Shown here: in pieces, positions 34,859 to 39,993 of the stretch
Position numbering within the stretch: the stretch's first letter is position 1
Layout of the letters: the number at the start of each line of letters is the position of its first letter
DNA from: an uncultured Halieaceae bacterium
GTDB taxonomy: Bacteria > Pseudomonadota > Gammaproteobacteria > Pseudomonadales > Halieaceae
Assembly: GCA_913057135.1 (NCBI GenBank)
Contig: CAJXNM010000026.1
Span: 1 to 39,993, forward strand
Length of the DNA: 39,993 nt
Reading direction: 5' to 3'
Notes under the pieces: model-generated
Database searches by the model: none
What the model was told of the DNA's origin: nothing
Seen by the model: the letters and a program-made list of their open reading frames with translations, nothing else
Translations under genes and position numbers: made by a program

Positions 34859-34896
34859 GTCCACCGAAATTCGACGTTTTTGACGGGGTCAACCGT

Positions 34897-37359
34897 ATGT
34901 CTCAGAAGCAGCTGCCATCCCAAGCACGGGTCGTCATTGTGGGTGGTGGAATTATGGGTGTTGGCCTCGCCTATCACTTAGCTCATGAAGGTTGGGGCGA
35001 AGACACCATCCTTCTTGAAAAAGCGGAGCTCACCAGCGGCAGTACTTGGCACGCCGCTGGCCAAATTACCCACTCTACGTCGAGCTACAGCCTTGGGAAG
35101 TGTGTTGACTACAACATTGGATTATATGCTGGGGCATTAGAGGCGGAGACGGGTCAAGCGGTTACCTGGCACGGTTGTGGTTCGTTCAGACTAGCTTACA
35201 CCCCCGACGAGATGGATTGGTTGCGCCACACCTTAAGCGTGGGTCGAAGCTTGGGTTTTAACATCGAGTTGGTGGGCCCAGAGCGGGTGGCCGCACTGCA
35301 CCCGTTTTATAATCTTGATGGTGTCATGGGTGCGCTGCACACCCCCGATGACGGTCATGTTGATCCGACAAACGTGACTATGGCTATGGCGATTGGTGCG
35401 CGTCAGCTGGGAGTGCGCATTTTCCGGCGTTGCCGTGCTACCAACATTACCCAAGCCGAAAACGGCGAATGGTTGGTAGCGACGGAGCAGGGCACCATTC
35501 GCTGCGAACATGTAGTGAATGCGGGTGGTACATACGCCCGTCAAATGGGCGAATGGTCGGGTCTGCAACTACCCATGACTAGCATGACCCACCACTATCT
35601 CGTCACAGATGAGGTACCCGAGTTTCAACATTTAGACCGTGAGCTCCCCGTGATTCGAGATGACCGAATGGTGTCGGGTTACATTCGCATGGAGCAAAAA
35701 AAGGGGCTCATCGGGATCTATGAGAAGGCCAACCCCAATACGGTGTGGGAGGACCACTGCCCCTGGGATGCTGAAAACGAGCTGTTTAGTCCCGACTATG
35801 ATCGCATCATGCCCTGGTTGGAAAACGCCATGGAGCGTATGCCTATTTTTGCCAATCTAGGCATTGCTCAGGATTTTCACGGCGCTATTAGTCATCCGCC
35901 CGATGGCAATCCGCTCATTGGGCCCGCGCCGGGGGTTCAAAACTATTGGTGTTGTTGTGGCACTCAGATTGGCATCGGCTGGGGGCCAGGGCTGACCCGA
36001 GAGTTGGCGCGATGGATGGTTTATGGCGCCGCCGATATCTCTATGCGGGACTATGATCCTCGTCGTTTTGGCAGCTACGCTGATAAGCCATGGCAGGTTA
36101 TTAAAGCCAAAGAAGACTACTGTTTACGCCACGAAATTCCATTCCCCCATTTCAATAGGTTGGCAGGTCGACCGGTTAAGCCATCGCCCCTTTATGACGT
36201 GCTCAAGGGAAAGGGTGCCGTATTTGAAGAGGTCTACGGACACGAGCGTCCGCGATGGTTCGCCACAGGTAATATTGAGCAGCATGATCATTACTCGTTT
36301 CGCCGGAACTGCCTGCATGAGGTGGTTGCCGCCGAGTGCCGTGCGGTCCGTGAGCGCGTGGGTATCATGGATATCTCGGCCTTCACCAAGGTTGAAGTCA
36401 CCGGTCCCGATGCCGCGTTATTCCTTGAGCGGTTGGTGGCCAACCGTCTGCCAAAGAAGGTCGGGGGTACAGCACTCACTCACATGCTGAATCGTCGCGG
36501 TCGTATTGAATTAGAGACCACGGTTTTCCGGTTAGAGCACGATCGCTATTACTTAGTGTGTGCGGCCTTCTTCGAACAACGTCTTCTTGACCATCTTGCG
36601 TCTCAGCGTCGCGACGAAGACCTTGTTATTAGCTTGCGCTCCGATGAGTGGGGCGCTGTTGCGCTTAATGGACCACGGGCGCGGGATGTATTGGCCCAAT
36701 GTACCGATGCGGACTTATCCAACGCTGGTTTCCGCTGGCTCAGCGCCAAGCCAATCACCGTGGCAGGTTATTCTCTGTGGGCGTTTCGCATGTCCTATGC
36801 GGGAGAGTTAGGTTGGGAATTGCATATGCCTCGAGAGGCTATGGTGCCCGTGTATGAAGCCCTGTGGTCAGCAGGTGAGCCACTGGGTATAGCGGACTAC
36901 GGCAGCTTTGCCATGAACGTCATGCGCATGGAAAAAGGCTACAAAGGTGCCGGCGAGTTAACCAATGAAGTCACCTTACCTGAAGCTGATGTCATGCGAT
37001 TCGTGAAGCTCGACAAAGACTTTCTTGGGGCTGAGGCTACGCAAGCTAGTGTTGAGCAGTGCAATCAGGGCCTCATGCCCTGGGTCTGCAGCTACCTCGC
37101 GATTGAACCCGATGGCGAAATCGATGGTCACGGTGGTGAGGCGGTGCTATTCGATGGCGAGGTGGTGGGTAGTACAGCGTCGGTTGTTTATGGACACACT
37201 GTCGGCACAATTCTGGCCTTTGCCTATATCAAGCCGGCATTCGCAGTTCCGGGCACACATCTTGAGGTGGTTATTCATGGTCAGCCTCGCCCTGCTCAAG
37301 TCCTCGCTGAGCCAGCCTACGATCCAAAGGGTGACTTGCCTCGGGCCGATAGCGCGTGA
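34897..37359 (+). CDS. dimethylglycine/sarcosine dehydrogenase-like FAD and folate enzyme
   Basis: An 820-residue protein with the four-part dimethylglycine-dehydrogenase layout. The FAD-binding DAO domain begins at VVIVGGGIMGVG (12-23), with GSTWHAAG placing H52 as the usual covalent FAD ligand. An FAO-type middle domain is followed by a GcvT-like tetrahydrofolate domain from about 430 (RVGIMDISAFTKVEVTGPDA) and a GcvT C-terminal barrel. Such enzymes oxidise N-methyl groups of tertiary or secondary amines and pass the carbon to tetrahydrofolate. It is divergent from the Rieske operon and would suit the next demethylation steps. The ATG at 34897 follows GGGG; a frame open from 34825 would start inside the regulator gene. 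Confidence 0.9.
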   Translation: MSQKQLPSQARVVIVGGGIMGVGLAYHLAHEGWGEDTILLEKAELTSGSTWHAAGQITHSTSSYSLGKCVDYNIGLYAGALEAETGQAVTWHGCGSFRLAYTPDEMDWLRHTLSVGRSLGFNIELVGPERVAALHPFYNLDGVMGALHTPDDGHVDPTNVTMAMAIGARQLGVRIFRRCRATNITQAENGEWLVATEQGTIRCEHVVNAGGTYARQMGEWSGLQLPMTSMTHHYLVTDEVPEFQHLDRELPVIRDDRMVSGYIRMEQKKGLIGIYEKANPNTVWEDHCPWDAENELFSPDYDRIMPWLENAMERMPIFANLGIAQDFHGAISHPPDGNPLIGPAPGVQNYWCCCGTQIGIGWGPGLTRELARWMVYGAADISMRDYDPRRFGSYADKPWQVIKAKEDYCLRHEIPFPHFNRLAGRPVKPSPLYDVLKGKGAVFEEVYGHERPRWFATGNIEQHDHYSFRRNCLHEVVAAECRAVRERVGIMDISAFTKVEVTGPDAALFLERLVANRLPKKVGGTALTHMLNRRGRIELETTVFRLEHDRYYLVCAAFFEQRLLDHLASQRRDEDLVISLRSDEWGAVALNGPRARDVLAQCTDADLSNAGFRWLSAKPITVAGYSLWAFRMSYAGELGWELHMPREAMVPVYEALWSAGEPLGIADYGSFAMNVMRMEKGYKGAGELTNEVTLPEADVMRFVKLDKDFLGAEATQASVEQCNQGLMPWVCSYLAIEPDGEIDGHGGEAVLFDGEVVGSTASVVYGHTVGTILAFAYIKPAFAVPGTHLEVVIHGQPRPAQVLAEPAYDPKGDLPRADSA

Positions 37360-37421
37360 CTGTGTCTGCGCGGCATCTTCTGGTGATCGTAGGCCATTGA
37401 GGATTCGGAGGAGTCGAGTCG

Positions 37422-38708
37422 ATGGGTAAGGCAGCAGATCAGTCCACGTGGGTAAGTCGCGCTCGCCGGGTGCTGCCCGGTGGTGGCTTTGGTAATTTTG
37501 ACCCTGCGATGGTGATGGCCCGTGGTGTGGGTAGTCATATCTGGGACCAGGATGGCAATGAATACATTGACCTACTGATTGGCTCGGGACCTATGCTGCT
37601 TGGCCACAGTCACCCTGAAGTGTTGGCGGCAGTTGCTGAGCAGTTACCTCTTGGGCAGACATTTTTTGCCAATAATCCAGCGGGTATCGAACTTGCAGAA
37701 CGGATTTGCGCCACGGTACCCAGTGCAGAGCAACTCCGTTACGTGACTTCGGGGGGTGAGGCAGATATGTACGCCATCCGTCTGGCGCGTGCGTTCACTG
37801 GCCGTGATATGGTTTTGAAGTTCGAAGGTGGCTATCACGGTATGTCGGCGGAAGCCCAAATGAGCCTGGCCCCGGGGGCCTCGCAGCCATCTGACTTTCC
37901 CCATCCGATCCCTGACAGTGCCGGTATTCCTGCGAGCACCGCGAATGGTGTACTGGTAGCACCCTTTAACGACCCGGCTTATTTAGATCGGTTATTGGCT
38001 GACAACGGCCACCAGATCGCCTGTATTATTGTTGAGCCCATTCAGCGCATCGTGCCACCCGAGCCCGGTTTTCTCGGCCACTTACGTGCGCAGTGTGATC
38101 GTTATGGCATCGTTCTGATTTTTGATGAGATTGTCACTGGATATAGATTGGCACTGGGTGGTGCACAAACTCATTATGGGGTTGTGCCTGATTTGTGCAC
38201 GTTGGGTAAGGTGATTGGGGGTGGTTTCCCGCTGGCAGCGGTCGCAGGTCGGGCTGATATTTTGGCGCATTTCGACAAATCATTGGTCGGCGCCGACAAT
38301 TGGCTTATGCAGTTAGGGACGCTCTCGGGCAATCCAGTGGCTGCGGTTGCGGGCCTGAAAACCCTCGATATTCTGGAGCGTGACGGCCAGTATGCTGAGC
38401 TTCGTCGGAAAGGTGCCGCTATTTGGCGCAGTATGGATCAAGCACTATCCCAGCAAGGTATTGGGCATCAAATGGTCGGTGACGAGACCCTCTTTGAAGT
38501 TGTCTTCACTGACAAGCCACCGACAAATTACCGCGATGTGCAGGCAGGTGACAGCAAACAAGCCGCTCTCTGGAATAACGCGTTACGTGCCCATGGTATT
38601 TTTAAGTCGCCTGGCAAGGTCTATCCCAGCTTGGCGTTGACCAGTGATGATCTTGAGCAGATCGATCAGGCCGCGCAAATTGCTGCTCGCGCCGTAGCTA
38701 GCGGCTGA
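37422..38708 (+). CDS. class III aminotransferase, glutamate-1-semialdehyde aminomutase-like
   Basis: A 428-residue fold-type I PLP enzyme. Its plan is that of GSA aminomutase and omega-aminotransferases: VLPGGGFGN near the start, VTSGGEADMYAIRLARA (108-124) around the PLP phosphate, D235 in FDEIVTG and PLP lysine K263 in LGKVIGGGFP. It is unlikely to be the heme-pathway HemL given its catabolic neighbours and altered SGGEAD (SGTEA in HemL). It may transaminate a demethylated amino acid to an aldehyde or shift an amino group. GGAGGAG lies ten bases before the ATG, and it is 62 bases after the FAD enzyme in the same direction. Confidence 0.88.
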   Translation: MGKAADQSTWVSRARRVLPGGGFGNFDPAMVMARGVGSHIWDQDGNEYIDLLIGSGPMLLGHSHPEVLAAVAEQLPLGQTFFANNPAGIELAERICATVPSAEQLRYVTSGGEADMYAIRLARAFTGRDMVLKFEGGYHGMSAEAQMSLAPGASQPSDFPHPIPDSAGIPASTANGVLVAPFNDPAYLDRLLADNGHQIACIIVEPIQRIVPPEPGFLGHLRAQCDRYGIVLIFDEIVTGYRLALGGAQTHYGVVPDLCTLGKVIGGGFPLAAVAGRADILAHFDKSLVGADNWLMQLGTLSGNPVAAVAGLKTLDILERDGQYAELRRKGAAIWRSMDQALSQQGIGHQMVGDETLFEVVFTDKPPTNYRDVQAGDSKQAALWNNALRAHGIFKSPGKVYPSLALTSDDLEQIDQAAQIAARAVASG

Positions 38709-38860
38709 AGAGCTTCTCAATAAAAGTTGTTAACTGAATAACTCCAATCGATTAAACCCACTGGCGGTTGTCTGCAGAAAGTCTAAAGTGGCCGCCATAA
38801 AGGTGTTGTTGCCTTTGAGGTCACGTCGGCGCCGAAAACCCCATATCGATTGGAGCAGTC

Positions 38861-39993
38861 ATGCAGAGCTTTCAAGCCCAGTATCAAGATAAACGTATTG
38901 CACCCGAGGAGGGCCTGAATTTTGTCCCCGAGGGGGGCAACCTGATTCTGGCAATGGGGGTCGCCCAGCCTCCGGCACTGATCGAAGGTCTTGCAAAGGC
39001 ACTTAGCGAAAGCAGTCGTCCGGCGCTTCCGGTGTATTACATGCACGGCTCCCAAGCCCTGAGCGATCATCTTTTGGTGCCGTCACTGGCGGGTAAAATC
39101 ATTCCTCGGCCTTTATTTTTAAGTAAGCATGATCGAGACGGGAGCCATCATTTCGCCGACCCGCACATCCTTGAGTTTGTGCCCGCGGCATTTCACCAGG
39201 TGGGGCGACTACTCACGGAGCAAATCAATCCCGATTGCTTTATGGCCACCGTGTCACCCATGGATCGTCACGGTTACTTCAGCCTGGGCACCAACCCCGA
39301 CTATGGCGCGTCCGTCGTGCGCAAAGCCAGTAAAGTCATTGTCGAAGTCAACCCGCAGATGCCACGCACCTTTGGGGAGTGCAGCGTTCATATCTCTGAG
39401 GTTCACGGCATTATTGAAAACGATCAACCGCTCGCTGAGGTACCGGTACACGTACCCAACGCAACCGATCTCGCTATCGCTGAGCGTATCCTCGAGCACA
39501 TTAACGATGGCGATACGCTGCAGATGGGCGTCGGCGGGGTGCCGAATGCGGTACTGAATCAGCTTCATGGGCACAACGACTTGGGTTTGCACTCAGAGCT
39601 GTTCAGCCCTGCCATGGTGGATTTGATAAAACGTGGGGTCATCAATGGTCGGCGTAAATACTGGATGCAGCACCGACATGTGTTTACGTTGGCGTTGGGT
39701 AATCGTGAGTTATATGACTTTCTCGACGATAACCCGTCGGTGTTGGGTTACCCCGCGTCATGGGTCAACAACCCCATTATTATCGCTAAGAACCCCAATA
39801 TGGTGTCGGTGAATGCCGCCCTTGAAGTTGATCTTACAGGCCAGATTAACGCCGAGCAGATTGACGGAGCGCCGTTCTCGGGTACTGGGGGCCAGCTAGA
39901 TTTTGTGCGAGGTGCTTATGCTTCCCGGGGTGGTCGCTCGTTTATTGCCCTGCACGCTACCGCAAAAAATGACACTATCAGCAAAATCGTGCC
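38861..39993 (+). CDS. acetyl-CoA hydrolase/CoA-transferase family protein (3' end outside window)
   Basis: The frame is open from the ATG at 38861 (GGAG six bases upstream) to the window edge, giving 377 residues. The family is that of acetyl-CoA hydrolases, 4-hydroxybutyrate and butyryl-CoA:acetate CoA-transferases. MGVGGVPNAVL binds CoA, the catalytic glutamate is in LGLHSELFSP, and GAPFSGTGGQLDFVRGA is the C-terminal signature. The enzyme moves CoA between carboxylic acids through a glutamyl-CoA intermediate. It follows the aminotransferase after 152 bases with no obvious terminator, so it may share its transcript or have its own promoter. It could activate the acid end product of the cluster. 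Confidence 0.87.
   Translation, partial: MQSFQAQYQDKRIAPEEGLNFVPEGGNLILAMGVAQPPALIEGLAKALSESSRPALPVYYMHGSQALSDHLLVPSLAGKIIPRPLFLSKHDRDGSHHFADPHILEFVPAAFHQVGRLLTEQINPDCFMATVSPMDRHGYFSLGTNPDYGASVVRKASKVIVEVNPQMPRTFGECSVHISEVHGIIENDQPLAEVPVHVPNATDLAIAERILEHINDGDTLQMGVGGVPNAVLNQLHGHNDLGLHSELFSPAMVDLIKRGVINGRRKYWMQHRHVFTLALGNRELYDFLDDNPSVLGYPASWVNNPIIIAKNPNMVSVNAALEVDLTGQINAEQIDGAPFSGTGGQLDFVRGAYASRGGRSFIALHATAKNDTISKIV

Overview
The window looks like chromosome from a free-living marine gammaproteobacterium, most plausibly near the OM60/NOR5 group (Halieaceae, e.g. Congregibacter). The best marker is the isocitrate dehydrogenase at 26790-28529. It has the length, the extra ~160-residue segment and the coenzyme-site residues (D487/L488 by my count) that I recall for the hexameric NAD+-specific type II enzyme of Congregibacter litoralis. 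A TonB-dependent receptor, a BCCT transporter, a type B PutA, YheS, AidB and a YeeN-type YebC protein fit the same picture. I saw no rRNA, tRNA, CRISPR array, insertion sequence or prophage gene. Genes are densely packed and no gene-free stretch exceeds 300 bases.

Layout. 1-8.7 kb holds mixed housekeeping and nutrient genes: the end of a TonB receptor, an acylpyruvase-type FAH hydrolase, a divergent NRAMP-like transporter with altered motifs, a secreted arylsulfatase coupled to a serine/threonine dehydratase, a UbiA/MenA-type prenyltransferase, a DmeF metal exporter with a His-Asp repeat loop, and a thiopurine-type methyltransferase. 8.7-21.4 kb holds a class V aminotransferase, YheS (ABC-F), an ATM1-type ABC exporter divergent from AidB, a VOC protein, an ATP-grasp gene whose first 33 codons lie in another frame, a BCCT transporter, a membrane-anchored serine hydrolase, an AlkB-type dioxygenase and YeeN. 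21.5-29.8 kb holds PutA, a pectin-acetylesterase-like lipoprotein, a GFA protein, the isocitrate dehydrogenase and an OprO/P-like porin.

29.85-40 kb is the most interesting part: two divergent catabolic transcription units around an RpiR-family regulator. Leftward, regulator, CntA/YeaW-type Rieske oxygenase, aldehyde dehydrogenase, carboxymuconolactone-decarboxylase-like protein and an enolase-superfamily enzyme are tightly coupled. The first three genes overlap (4-bp ATGA, then 8 bp). Rightward lie a dimethylglycine-dehydrogenase-like FAD/THF enzyme, a class III aminotransferase and a CoA-transferase cut by the window edge. A perfect 11-bp inverted repeat straddles the regulator start and is its likely operator. 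Read together, the genes suggest stepwise N-demethylation of an unidentified quaternary amine (betaine), followed by deamination, aldehyde oxidation and CoA activation. The substrate cannot be fixed from sequence alone.
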